Assembly: GCF_042682565.1 (NCBI RefSeq)
Contig: NZ_JBHUIC010000005.1
Reading direction: 5' to 3' (one strand)
Source of the DNA: Pistricoccus aurantiacus
GTDB lineage: Bacteria; Pseudomonadota; Gammaproteobacteria; Pseudomonadales; Halomonadaceae
Length of the DNA: 64,000 bases
The notes beneath the pieces are model-generated. The model was not told the DNA's origin and searched no databases. It worked only from the letters and a program-made list of their open reading frames with translations. The translations under genes were made by a program, and so were the position numbers. Positions 7,119 to 16,781 of the stretch are shown in pieces. Each line of letters begins with the position of its first letter. Positions within the stretch are counted from its first letter, which is position 1.

Positions 7119-9938
7119 ATGATGAACAAAATCACCACACTCAAGCAACGCTGGCTATTGGCTGCACTGATCTGTCTGACATTCACCTTGACCTGGGAAT
7201 CCCGGGCCATGGCGTCGGAGCAGCCGAGCGTGGCGTTCTATTACGGCAACGACATCCCCTTCGAACAACTCGATCAGTTCGACTGGGTGGTGATCGAGGC
7301 GGATAGCATGGCGCCCGGGGATCAGCAGCGCCTGGCGCGTAACGGCGCGCAGGTCTTTGCCTATCTGAGCGTCGGCGAACTGGAACAATGGCGCAAGACC
7401 ACGGCTCCCCCCCCCGAATCGAGCCTGATGATGGACAACCCGGACTGGCCGGCTCGCGTGGCGGACCTGACGAATCCGGACTGGCAGGAGTATCTCTTCG
7501 AAGAGCGCGTCACCAAACTCTGGGAACAGGGCTATCGCGCCTTTTTCCTGGATACGTTGGATAGCTACCAGTTCTTTGCCAGGGACGGTGAAGAAGCTGC
7601 CGTCCAGCAGACGGCGCTGGTGGATATCATCCAACGCCTGCATGAGCGTTTCCCCGGTATCAAGCTACTGCTCAACCGTGGCTTCGAGGTGCTCGATCGG
7701 GTGCAGGACGATATCGTCGGTGTCGCGGCAGAATCCCTTTACCGCCGTTGGAATCCGAGTACGGGGGTTTATGGCAACGTACCCGAGGAAGACAGCGACT
7801 GGCTGCTGAATCAACTGACCAGAATTCAGGATGAGTACGATCTGCCTGTCATTGCCATCGACTATGTGCCGGCGGCGGATCGCGAGGTCGCTCGGGAAAC
7901 CGCCAGACGCATCCATGAACAAGGCCTCATTCCCTGGGTCAGCGTACCTGAACTGAATCAGGTGGGAGTGGGGTTGATCGAGCCGGTGCCGCGCCGCGCG
8001 CTGGTGTTCTACAACTCCAAGGATGTGGATGATGGAATGCTTTCCAACACCGCCGCCTATCAGACCCTTGGGGTTCCTCTGGAATACCTGGGCTTCGCCG
8101 TCGAATACCGCGATGTCAACGAACCGCTGCCGGAAGGCGTTCTCAATGGCCGCTATGCCGGCATCCTGACCTGGTTCCAGGGCCCACTCGAAGAGGGCCA
8201 ACAGTTCGGCGACTGGCTGTCCCGGCAGATGCAGCAAGGCAGCAAGGTAGCCATCTTCGGCGCCTTGGCCTTTCCGCTGAGCGGAGAGCTGAGTCGTATG
8301 ACCGGATTGCAACGGGTGGACGGGTTCGACAGCGCAACCCTCGAGATCACCGATTTCGATGAAATGATGGGCTATGAAGGCATGCCCGATTCCCCCGAGT
8401 TTTTCCAGGGCGGCTTCCGCAGCCGTCGCGAAAGCAACAAGCTTCATCTTACCCTTGAGGATGCCAAGGGCGTCAGGCTATCACCGGTCATCACCGGCGA
8501 CTGGGGCGGCATCGCCGTCAGCCCCTGGGAAGTCCAGAACATAGGCTCCCAGCAGCGCTGGCTTCTCGATCCGTTCGCTTTCCTGAAAAACAGCCTCGAC
8601 CTGCCGACGTTCCCGGTGCCGGACACCACCACGGAAAACGGCTCGCGCTTCTGGACGACACAGATCGACGGCGATGCCTTCATCAGTCATGCGGAATTCC
8701 CCGGCGCGCCTTACACCGGCGAGATCATGCTGGAGGAAGTGCTCAAACGCTACGACGTACCCACCACCGTTTCCATCGTCGAAGGCGAATTCGGCCCCAA
8801 GAGCGTCAGACCTCAGGACGGTCCCGAGCTGGAACCACTGGCAAGAGAGATCTTCGCCCTGCCCTGGATCGAACTCGCCACCCATACCTTCAGCCACCCT
8901 TTCGAATGGCACAAGCTGAAGGAAGGCGACCTTGCGGGGCAAGGCAAGACGAAAGCAGGTTTCCACTACAACCTCCCGCTGGAAGGCTATCGCTATTCCC
9001 TGGAAAGAGAAATCGTGGGTTCCGCCAACTATATCGATCGACGCCTGGCGCCTCCCGGCAAACGCACCGAGGTGGTGCTGTGGTCCGGCAACGCCCTGCC
9101 GCCGGAGAAAGCGCTGGCCATCATCGAGCGCAACGGCATGGTCAATTTCAACGGGGGCAACACCAGCATCACCCGGGACAACCCGTCGCTGACCCAGGTT
9201 TCGCCCATGCTGCGCCCGGTAGGAGACTATCTGCAGGTCAATGCCCCCATCATCAACGAAAACGTCTATACCAACGAGATGACATCACCGCTGTGGGGCT
9301 ATCGCCGGGTCATCGAAACCTTTCAGCTCACCGACATGCCACGCCGGCTGAAGCCCATCAGCATCTACTACCACTTCTATTCCGCGGGCACTCCAGCGGC
9401 GCTGCGAGCGCTCAAGCAAGTCTATGACTATGTGCTGGAACAGGAGACGCTGCCGGTCTACGTCAGCACCTGGAGCAAGCTTGCCACCAGCTGGTACGAC
9501 GTGGGCGTTGCCCGTCATCTCGATGGCAGCTGGCGCATCAGCGGCACGACTAAAAACCGCACCTTGCGTATTCCCACCGAGCTCGGCTGGCCGGATTTCG
9601 CGCGGTCAAGCCAGGTCGCCGGGGTTCGCGATATCCCCCAGGGTCGCTACGTGGCGCTTTCCGGCGCTGATCATGCCCGCCTGGTGCTCGACGAGGAACC
9701 GCCGCGCAGCCCTTACCTGAAACGGGCCAATGGTCGCCTGACGGACTGGCAAGCGCCCTCGACGACGCACAAGACCATGACCCTGAGTGCGGAGGAGGTC
9801 GCCCTTGTCGTCGAACTCGGCGCCACCCAAGGCTGCCGCGTCAATGCGCCGGGGGCTTCCTTCACGTCCATCGACGATGGCGTGCTGCTGAATTACGACC
9901 ATTCGGGACCCGCGACCATAGAGGTATCTTGTGACTAG
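7119..9938 (+). CDS. pelA: PelA, Pel polysaccharide hydrolase/deacetylase
   Basis: 939 residues from ATG 7119 (or 7122), close to the 948 of Pseudomonas PelA. A signal peptide (about 1-33, ending ESRAMA) leads into a glycoside-hydrolase domain with AFFLDTLDS and a candidate catalytic glutamate in GVAAESLYRRW (Glu205). A CE4 deacetylase domain follows, with QIDGDAF (Asp517, Asp519) and metal ligands HTFSH (His589, His593). The periplasmic enzyme partly de-N-acetylates and cleaves the polymer. The same frame stays open upstream through pelX to 6057, so automatic callers may wrongly extend this gene; the signal peptide fixes the start. Confidence 0.93.
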   Translation: MMNKITTLKQRWLLAALICLTFTLTWESRAMASEQPSVAFYYGNDIPFEQLDQFDWVVIEADSMAPGDQQRLARNGAQVFAYLSVGELEQWRKTTAPPPESSLMMDNPDWPARVADLTNPDWQEYLFEERVTKLWEQGYRAFFLDTLDSYQFFARDGEEAAVQQTALVDIIQRLHERFPGIKLLLNRGFEVLDRVQDDIVGVAAESLYRRWNPSTGVYGNVPEEDSDWLLNQLTRIQDEYDLPVIAIDYVPAADREVARETARRIHEQGLIPWVSVPELNQVGVGLIEPVPRRALVFYNSKDVDDGMLSNTAAYQTLGVPLEYLGFAVEYRDVNEPLPEGVLNGRYAGILTWFQGPLEEGQQFGDWLSRQMQQGSKVAIFGALAFPLSGELSRMTGLQRVDGFDSATLEITDFDEMMGYEGMPDSPEFFQGGFRSRRESNKLHLTLEDAKGVRLSPVITGDWGGIAVSPWEVQNIGSQQRWLLDPFAFLKNSLDLPTFPVPDTTTENGSRFWTTQIDGDAFISHAEFPGAPYTGEIMLEEVLKRYDVPTTVSIVEGEFGPKSVRPQDGPELEPLAREIFALPWIELATHTFSHPFEWHKLKEGDLAGQGKTKAGFHYNLPLEGYRYSLEREIVGSANYIDRRLAPPGKRTEVVLWSGNALPPEKALAIIERNGMVNFNGGNTSITRDNPSLTQVSPMLRPVGDYLQVNAPIINENVYTNEMTSPLWGYRRVIETFQLTDMPRRLKPISIYYHFYSAGTPAALRALKQVYDYVLEQETLPVYVSTWSKLATSWYDVGVARHLDGSWRISGTTKNRTLRIPTELGWPDFARSSQVAGVRDIPQGRYVALSGADHARLVLDEEPPRSPYLKRANGRLTDWQAPSTTHKTMTLSAEEVALVVELGATQGCRVNAPGASFTSIDDGVLLNYDHSGPATIEVSCD

Positions 9939-12900
9939 CCTATCGGAACGCCTGCTCTCACCCTGGATCCTGTACAGCCTGGCCATCGGGCTGGTATTGG
10001 CGCTGCTGGCGGTTTTTCCGGCACAGCGGCTGCTGAACATGGACGACCCGGAACGTTCCGGCGATCAGAATGCGGCGCTGCTGTATGCCCAGGCGAGCCT
10101 GCGCTCCGAGCCTCACCGGCTCGATTACCGTCTGCGGCTGGCAAAGCTGCAGCTCGAGGTGGGAGAAATCGACGCCGCGGGCGAAACCTTGGAACCGGTG
10201 GCAAATGATCCCTCCCTCGACGCTCAGTGGTGGCTGCTCGAGTACCAGTGGAGGCGCTATATCGAAGCCTTCGGCTCCAACGAACTGGAAGATATCAAGA
10301 ACGAATTGATTACGCGCATGGATCGCTATATCGCGGCGGTGCGAAAAACGGCCAGCGAGTCAAGGATAACGCCGAACAGCAAACGCATCGAGACCTTGGC
10401 CCTGCACTGGCTGGCGCTGAACCGTCCGGATCGTGCCGCCAAGAGCTATGAAATCCTGGCCCGCTACGATGTACAAAATCGCTTCCGATGGTACAGCGAG
10501 GCGGGCCGATATTGGCTGCAAGCCGGCGATCCTGGCCAAGCGGCGGAGGCCTGGCATCAGGCCTGGCATTCCAGCGAAAGCGTCATGCAGGCAGTCAAGC
10601 CCAGCGACCCGGCTCAGGCCGGCTATCGGTTTAAGCGTTCCGAAAAACCACTTGCCGCTGGCTGGCTCGACTGGCTGGTTCCCTCGGCTCAAGCACAAGA
10701 AACGCAGCAAGACCGAGAAAGACCGAACGATCGACAGAAAACAGGGGATTCTCGGCGAGAAGCCGCGCGCCAATCCCTGCTGGCGGCTCAGCAGAGCGGC
10801 GACGCGGCCCAGGCGCTGGAATACGTCAAGGAGTATCTCGAGGCCTATCCGAATGATCCGGAACTGCTCGATATCGCCGTGAAAATCTATCTGGCGGAAA
10901 ATCAGCCCGCTCAGGCTCTGGACGTCTCTCGCCGTCTCGTCAAGATGACGCCGGAGGATAGCCAGTTGCTGAGTCGCCACGCGGCCATCGCCATCGCCGC
11001 TGACAAACCGGCCGTCGCTATCGACACCCTCAAGACGCTGCGACGCATGGAGCCGGACAACCTCGGACATCTGGAAAATCTCTATCATGCCTATCGCTGG
11101 AGCGGCAAACCCGAGCAGGCGTTGGACGTCCTGATCGACTGGGCCAAGCGTGGTGAGAACCCGGACCGCGAGCGCGAAATCGTGAAACTGTCACGGGATC
11201 TCTACGACCGACAGACGGCGCTCGAGGCCCTGCAGCGCCTGCAGGAACAGGACGCCATGACCCTGGAAGATCGCGGACAGCTGGTCGATCTCCTCGATCA
11301 GCTAGGCAAGCCGGATGAGGCTATCGCCCAACTTCGACAATGGCGTCAGGCAGGTTTCGATGACTGGAATCTATCCGCGAGGCTCGCCACCCTGCTCGAA
11401 CAGGTGGGTGAACTGGATGAGGCCGCCGAGGTCTGGGCGGCTCTGGCAAAGCAGCAAAAAGGTGAAGATCCCAGCGCCGCCCGGGAACAGAGCCGTCTGC
11501 TGGTTCGCCTGTGGAACCTGAAAGATGCCCAGGAAGTGCTTGTCGAGGCAGGCGAGCCCACCGACCCTTCCGGTTCACGTCCGGAATGGCAGCATCGTCC
11601 CTACTGGCAGCAGCGCTCGGATCTGGCCTATCTGCTGGGCAATTCCGAGGACACGATTCGCTCTCTGCAGGAGCTGGGCGAGCATTATATGTTGAACGCC
11701 AACCAGCGGGATACCCTGATGCAGGCGGCCTACGAGCAGAAGGATATCGGGCTGGTGGCACGCCTGGCGAAACGGCGCTGGCAAAAATCCAGGGATATCA
11801 GCGGAATCATACAAGGCTTCCAGCTGGCTCAGGGCATGCGTCGTCCGGACGTGGCTCGGGAACTTCTCGCCCTGGCGGAAGAAGAGCCGGAAAAATTCAA
11901 GGATTCCGCGGACTACTGGGCGGCGATAGGTGAGCAGAACCTGACCAAGAACTCGCCCAAGAAAGCCTTAGACGCCTATCGGCGAGGACGAAAGATCGCG
12001 CCGGACCGGCTCGATCTGGTCGCCGGCGAAGTCTACGCATTGGCCGCTGGCGGTCAAGAAGAGGCCCTGAAAGCCAAGCTGGAGAAGTGGCAATCTCGCG
12101 GCGATGAATCCCTCAGCCTCGCGGTGGCGCTGGCGGACGGCTATCAGGCCCTGGGACGCCTGGACCGATCTCTCGGCTGGCATCGTCGCATCGAATCTCA
12201 GTATCCGCCCAATCCGCAGCGTCTTCTCAACTTTTCCTATCTGCTTCACCAGACCGGAAAGGATCGTGAAAGCTACGCCGCACGTCGTCTTGCCATGGCC
12301 AGATGGACGCCTATCCTGGCCAAGCAGCTGGATCAGCCGCTCGAAGAGGCGGATCTGCGGGATCAAGTCGTCGCCCTGACAAGTACCCGCACCCACCTCG
12401 GCGGCGATCGGGCGGCCAGCTGGCACGACGCTCTGATCACTCAGATGGATCCCATGGACGACAGCGGCGCCAGACAGGGCGAGCTGGCGCTGCAGGCGCT
12501 TGAAGTACTGGGACAGCAGGAACGCTATCGCTATCTGTGGTCACATCGCCAGCAGGCAGGACTCGAGACGGCACCCAACCACGAGGTCAGCATCGCCCTG
12601 CAGCGCAACGACAACGTGCGCCTGAGGCAATTATTGAACGACCCGAACGTACCCATGGGCAAGGAAACCCGTTTCTACATCAATCAGCACCTGAAGCGTT
12701 ATGACACCGCGCTGAAGCAGGCCAACGATCTGCATGACGGTGGCGGCGACTTTCGTGCGGAGATCGTCAACCTTCGTCAGCAAATACCCAACCGCGTGGG
12801 CGCTCAGTTGCGCTATCGGGAACTGGGGGATCTGGATATCTCGGAAGAAAGCCTGAGTCTTGAGCGCTCCGTAGCGAACTGGACCGGCAATCTCGAAATT

Positions 12901-13731
12901 GCCAAGCGGCAGCTCGATGCGGACAGCCTCGAATCCGTACAGGACGCTTCCGGGCTCGAAGATGAATGGTTCGGTGAAGTCACTCTCCTGCGCCGGGGAC
13001 AACGTACTCAGACCGAACTGGCGATAGGCGCCATCGAAAGCGATGACGATACGCATCTGACCGCCGGCATCAAGCAGAGTCTGGATTTCACCTCCCGTCT
13101 CAAGGGTAGCCTGTTCGCGGATATGGGCGAACCATCGGAGGCCGGCGACCTGTTGCGACTGCTGGCGGTGGAGGATCAGGTAGGCGCCTCGCTCAACTGG
13201 ACTCTCACCGCTCGCGACCAGCTGTTTCTCAATGCCCGTAAACTCTGGTACCGGGAACGCGAGGATCGTCAGCGTCTGGGGGATGGTGCACGCTACGAAG
13301 CCATGCTCAGCCACCTGCTGATCGAGGGCCCGACCCGCAGCGTGGAGCTGCAGATCTTTGCCAGCCACGACCGTCAGGACGCGGACGACAAGCTGCCCGA
13401 GACCATCGCCGCGCGGCTGTCACCGGACAGCACGCCGGGCACGCTGCTCAGCGACGACTCGACCTTCCTGGGCGGCGGCATCAGCTTTTCTCGCGGTCTG
13501 CCGGGGGGCGCCTTTCCCAACGTCGCCTCGCCTCGCCTGCAGTTGACCTTGGGCGGCGGCCAGCGCTGGCCCAGCAATGATTTTGCCGGCAACGTTTCCT
13601 TCGATATCGGCAGTCGTCTCTTCGGTGGCGACGAACTGAGCTTCGGCATCGACATCGACGACGGCACCGGCGTGGATGACACCACCCGCTTCGGCGCCCA
13701 GCTCAACTACCAGATCTTTCTGGGACGCTAA
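9931..13731 (+). CDS. pelB: PelB, TPR scaffold and outer-membrane export porin
   Basis: 1266 residues, a little longer than the 1193 of Pseudomonas PelB. A GTG start overlaps the pelA stop by 8 bp. One N-terminal membrane helix (about 9-32, PWILYSLAIGLVLALLAVF) is followed by a long array of TPR-like helical repeats (about 40-900) and a C-terminal beta-barrel (about 950-1266, ending LNYQIFLGR). The repeats position PelA in the periplasm and the barrel passes the polymer out together with PelC. A charged Gln/Arg/Asp linker near residues 250-275 (QAQETQQDRERPNDRQK) is unlike the rest. Confidence 0.92.
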   Translation: MTSLSERLLSPWILYSLAIGLVLALLAVFPAQRLLNMDDPERSGDQNAALLYAQASLRSEPHRLDYRLRLAKLQLEVGEIDAAGETLEPVANDPSLDAQWWLLEYQWRRYIEAFGSNELEDIKNELITRMDRYIAAVRKTASESRITPNSKRIETLALHWLALNRPDRAAKSYEILARYDVQNRFRWYSEAGRYWLQAGDPGQAAEAWHQAWHSSESVMQAVKPSDPAQAGYRFKRSEKPLAAGWLDWLVPSAQAQETQQDRERPNDRQKTGDSRREAARQSLLAAQQSGDAAQALEYVKEYLEAYPNDPELLDIAVKIYLAENQPAQALDVSRRLVKMTPEDSQLLSRHAAIAIAADKPAVAIDTLKTLRRMEPDNLGHLENLYHAYRWSGKPEQALDVLIDWAKRGENPDREREIVKLSRDLYDRQTALEALQRLQEQDAMTLEDRGQLVDLLDQLGKPDEAIAQLRQWRQAGFDDWNLSARLATLLEQVGELDEAAEVWAALAKQQKGEDPSAAREQSRLLVRLWNLKDAQEVLVEAGEPTDPSGSRPEWQHRPYWQQRSDLAYLLGNSEDTIRSLQELGEHYMLNANQRDTLMQAAYEQKDIGLVARLAKRRWQKSRDISGIIQGFQLAQGMRRPDVARELLALAEEEPEKFKDSADYWAAIGEQNLTKNSPKKALDAYRRGRKIAPDRLDLVAGEVYALAAGGQEEALKAKLEKWQSRGDESLSLAVALADGYQALGRLDRSLGWHRRIESQYPPNPQRLLNFSYLLHQTGKDRESYAARRLAMARWTPILAKQLDQPLEEADLRDQVVALTSTRTHLGGDRAASWHDALITQMDPMDDSGARQGELALQALEVLGQQERYRYLWSHRQQAGLETAPNHEVSIALQRNDNVRLRQLLNDPNVPMGKETRFYINQHLKRYDTALKQANDLHDGGGDFRAEIVNLRQQIPNRVGAQLRYRELGDLDISEESLSLERSVANWTGNLEIAKRQLDADSLESVQDASGLEDEWFGEVTLLRRGQRTQTELAIGAIESDDDTHLTAGIKQSLDFTSRLKGSLFADMGEPSEAGDLLRLLAVEDQVGASLNWTLTARDQLFLNARKLWYREREDRQRLGDGARYEAMLSHLLIEGPTRSVELQIFASHDRQDADDKLPETIAARLSPDSTPGTLLSDDSTFLGGGISFSRGLPGGAFPNVASPRLQLTLGGGQRWPSNDFAGNVSFDIGSRLFGGDELSFGIDIDDGTGVDDTTRFGAQLNYQIFLGR

Positions 13732-13773
13732 GTCCTTTACCAACACTCAGTCATTCATCAAGGAGAAATGTCC

Positions 13774-14340
13774 ATGCAGCTATCATCCTCTCGACTGTCA
13801 CTGGCCCGACTGCCGCGGGCCCGGTACATGGCGCTAATGCTTTTGGGGCTGCTGACGATACTGCTGTCAGCCTGCTCGACGACTCAGGTGCATGAAGAGC
13901 AGCCTTTGAACCCCAACGCCGAATGGGGTATCGCCATCAGCAATCATTCGGAGACACCGCTGGCGGGACAGAAAGCGGAGGGCATGCTGATCACTGCACT
14001 GACCAAGCGTGGAGTCAAGTCCGTTCAGGTGGCGCCGCGAGACGAGACGGCCAACCCGCTTACCGTCGATGGAAGCGGCGATCTTCAGTCCGCCCTCACC
14101 TGGGCGCAGCAGCGCTCGATGAAGTATCTGGTAACCGGCGCGGTGCAGGAATGGCACTACAAGACCGGATTGGACGGAGAACCTGCGGTAGGCGTTTCCC
14201 TGCAGGTGCGCGACGCCAACTCCGGCGAGATTCTCTGGAGCGCCAACGGCTCACGGGGCGGCTGGGGATTCGACACCCTGAGCGGCGTGGCCAGCAAGCA
14301 ACTCGACAAGCTAGTGGGCAAGATGCCCTTGAAACCTTGA
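13774..14340 (+). CDS. pelC: PelC, periplasmic lipoprotein of the Pel export channel
   Basis: 188 residues from ATG 13774. An AGGAG site at 13761-13765 is 8 bp from this ATG but only about 2 bp from the ATG at 13768, which favours the inner start. A long signal helix (MALMLLGLLTILLSAC) ends in a lipobox LLSAC. The body (AEWGIAISNHSETPLAGQKAEGMLITALTKRG) fits the PelC fold, known to form a dodecameric negatively lined ring that funnels polymer to PelB. 36 bp after pelB. Confidence 0.9.
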   Translation: MQLSSSRLSLARLPRARYMALMLLGLLTILLSACSTTQVHEEQPLNPNAEWGIAISNHSETPLAGQKAEGMLITALTKRGVKSVQVAPRDETANPLTVDGSGDLQSALTWAQQRSMKYLVTGAVQEWHYKTGLDGEPAVGVSLQVRDANSGEILWSANGSRGGWGFDTLSGVASKQLDKLVGKMPLKP

Positions 14341-14347
14341 GGTCAGC

Positions 14348-15763
14348 ATGAACAAGGACACCAACAGCGCGACGCAGGAGGAGGCGCGGCGAGCATTCTC
14401 GGTGGACGGCACCATGATTACCCGAGCGAGCGACATCAAGGTCGAGCCTCCTTCGCACGGCAAACGCCTTCTCGAAACGCTGCTTATCGGTCTTGGTGTC
14501 CCGGCGCTGGGGTTCCTCTTCAGCCCTCAGGACCCCTTGCTGATCGAACTGGGAGCGCCTTGGCTGTTGATGGCCGGCCCCGTGCTGATGGGGTCGCTGC
14601 ATGGCTCGCTCTATGGCGTTATCGCTGCCTTGCTTGCCATCGCCTTGATGGTCGTGGTGCAAAGCGGCCTGCATATCGTTGGTCTGTCGGTGTTCCGTGG
14701 CGTCATCGCCATTCATGCCATCGCCCTGCTGATGCTAGGGCTGGGGTGCGGAGAACTGACGACGCGGCTGCGCCGCAAGCTGCGTCAGCTATCGCTGCTG
14801 GCCACCACTCAGGATCTACGTCAGGAAGCCTTTCTCCGCCACTACCATCTGCTCCGGGTTTCTCACGACCAGCTGACGGAACAGATGGCTTCCAAGCCCT
14901 TCACGCTTCGCGATACCTTGACGCGGCTGACGCGCAACCTGGCGGAGCGGGTTCAACGGGATACGGATGAGCGCGTCTCTCTGGAGCGTCTCGGGGACGA
15001 GATGCTTTCCTTCATCGGTCAGCACAGCCGAGTGCAGCAGGCAGCGCTTCTGCCCGTTGACGCTCAGGGCAAGCTGACGGCTCCTGTGGCCTGGCTGGGC
15101 GCACCGAGCAAACTGGAGCTGTCCGATCCGGTGCTTGAAGAATGTCTGAATCGCGGTCAACTGGTGGGATTGAACGACTTTCTCGAAGCGCAGGCGAACG
15201 CCCCGCTGTGCGCCGTCCCCCTGGTGGATATTCGGGAGCGCGTGCATGGCATCGTCGCCGTGATGGATATGCCCTTCGTGGATTTTCACGAGGGTCAGCT
15301 TCAGCTGCTCTCGGTGATTGGCGCGCATCTGGGCGATCTGTTCAGCGCCCGCAGCGACGATGACGACGATCTCGAAGAAAGCCTGGAAATCTGGATCAAG
15401 CACGCCCATCGGGATCATCTCACCTCGACGATCGTCAGCGTTACCCTGCCAGAGGCGCTTGGGGAGCGTTACGGCCCTCAGGTAGCACGTCTTATCGACA
15501 AGCAGCGCCGCGGTCTCGACAGAAGCTGGGATATTCGACTCGATAGCGGTCACCGACGCTTTATCGTCCTGATGCCGCTGGCGGACATCCATTCGCTGAC
15601 ACCCTTTCGAGCCCGCTTGACGCCGCCGCTGGAGTCGCTGTTCGAGCAGGATGAACTGCCCAGGGGGGTTACGTTCTCAAGCCTTGTCATCGACGGCGAT
15701 CGTTCCGCGGAATCGCTGCTGGATACGCTGCACAGCGATGAGATGCGCTATGCCACATCATGA
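14348..15763 (+). CDS. pelD: PelD, c-di-GMP receptor of the Pel synthase
   Basis: 471 residues (455 in Pseudomonas). About four membrane helices (45-145), then a GAF domain (about 160-335) and a C-terminal GGDEF-like domain with no GGDEF active-site sequence. The inhibitory-site motif RxxD is intact (Arg388-Gly-Leu-Asp391). Arg423 sits 35 residues after it, the spacing of the second ligand arginine (Arg402) in Pseudomonas PelD. So it should bind cyclic-di-GMP and switch on polymerisation after translation. A DDDDLEE patch joins the two cytoplasmic domains. Confidence 0.93.
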   Translation: MNKDTNSATQEEARRAFSVDGTMITRASDIKVEPPSHGKRLLETLLIGLGVPALGFLFSPQDPLLIELGAPWLLMAGPVLMGSLHGSLYGVIAALLAIALMVVVQSGLHIVGLSVFRGVIAIHAIALLMLGLGCGELTTRLRRKLRQLSLLATTQDLRQEAFLRHYHLLRVSHDQLTEQMASKPFTLRDTLTRLTRNLAERVQRDTDERVSLERLGDEMLSFIGQHSRVQQAALLPVDAQGKLTAPVAWLGAPSKLELSDPVLEECLNRGQLVGLNDFLEAQANAPLCAVPLVDIRERVHGIVAVMDMPFVDFHEGQLQLLSVIGAHLGDLFSARSDDDDDLEESLEIWIKHAHRDHLTSTIVSVTLPEALGERYGPQVARLIDKQRRGLDRSWDIRLDSGHRRFIVLMPLADIHSLTPFRARLTPPLESLFEQDELPRGVTFSSLVIDGDRSAESLLDTLHSDEMRYATS

Positions 15764-16781
15764 TTTCTGGAATCGGCTGGCACGCACTTGTATCGCCTTG
15801 ACGCTTCTGGCCCTGGGCGTCGGCCTCGAGCTGTTCGCCATTGCTCGATGGCTGGAGAACGATATCCTCCGGGGTGCGTTCTGGCACCTGCTGGCGCTCG
15901 CTCCCCTGACGGTAGCGCTAAAAATGGGATTCCCCAAGCACATGCGGCGCAGCGGCGGCATTGGATTATGGCTGCTGCTGCTTTGCATCAGTGCCCTGAT
16001 GCCGCTGATCGGCCCCTTGGGGCTAGCATTTTTCGTGCTGCCGGCACTACACCGCGCGCGCCCTCGCCGACCGCGTCACTGGCGACTGGTGCCACGCCCT
16101 GAGTATCCACAGCAGGCGCCATCGGTGCCGGACGCTCAAAGCCACGCGCTGCGTTCAGGGCTTGCCAGCGTGCTTAGCCATGCCGGTGATACTGCCCATC
16201 GTCAGCGGGCACTGATTCAAGCCCAGCATCTTCCTCGCCGCCAGGTAGTGACCCTGATGCGTCAAGGTCTGGCGGATGGCGCCGACGACGTGCGTCTGCT
16301 CGGCTACTCCATGCTGAACGCCCTGGAAAATGACCTGGAAAGGCAGATTCGCGGGCTCAAGAAACGTCTCGAAACGGATGAAGACGCCCAAGGCCGAATC
16401 GCCGAGGCCATCGCCCGGCTCTACGGCGAATACGGCTATCTGGAACTGGCTCAGGGCAGCGCGCTGGGGGTGCTGCTCGACGAAGGGCTGGAATACCTCC
16501 ATCAGGCGCAACAGCGTCATGATACCGCCGCCCGCTGGAAGCTGCGGGCGAGGCTGTACCTTCTGCATCGTCGCTATGACGACGCGCACCAATCTCTCGA
16601 CAAGGCCGCTCAGCGCGGGCTGGCGGAAAAGGACCTGGCGGACCTGCGCGCCGAGCTTGCGCTTCATCAGCGCCGCCTGCCGGACCTGCGCCATCAACTG
16701 AAGCTGCTGGCCTACTCCAATCGTCAATCTCTGGCACTGCGTCAACTCATGGAATACTGGCAATGCAATTCCCCCAACTGA
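15750..16781 (+). CDS. pelE: PelE, membrane/TPR partner of PelD
   Basis: 343 residues from ATG 15750 (MPHHDFWNR), overlapping the pelD stop by 14 bp; an in-frame ATG at 15738 is also possible. Two N-terminal membrane hairpins (about 12-34 and 40-100) precede a soluble helical C-terminus with TPR-like repeats (for example QRHDTAARWKLRARLYLLHRRYDDAHQSL). Pseudomonas PelE is 329 residues with the same layout and belongs to the inner-membrane synthase complex with PelD, PelF and PelG. Assignment rests on position and architecture more than on motifs. Confidence 0.85.
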   Translation: MPHHDFWNRLARTCIALTLLALGVGLELFAIARWLENDILRGAFWHLLALAPLTVALKMGFPKHMRRSGGIGLWLLLLCISALMPLIGPLGLAFFVLPALHRARPRRPRHWRLVPRPEYPQQAPSVPDAQSHALRSGLASVLSHAGDTAHRQRALIQAQHLPRRQVVTLMRQGLADGADDVRLLGYSMLNALENDLERQIRGLKKRLETDEDAQGRIAEAIARLYGEYGYLELAQGSALGVLLDEGLEYLHQAQQRHDTAARWKLRARLYLLHRRYDDAHQSLDKAAQRGLAEKDLADLRAELALHQRRLPDLRHQLKLLAYSNRQSLALRQLMEYWQCNSPN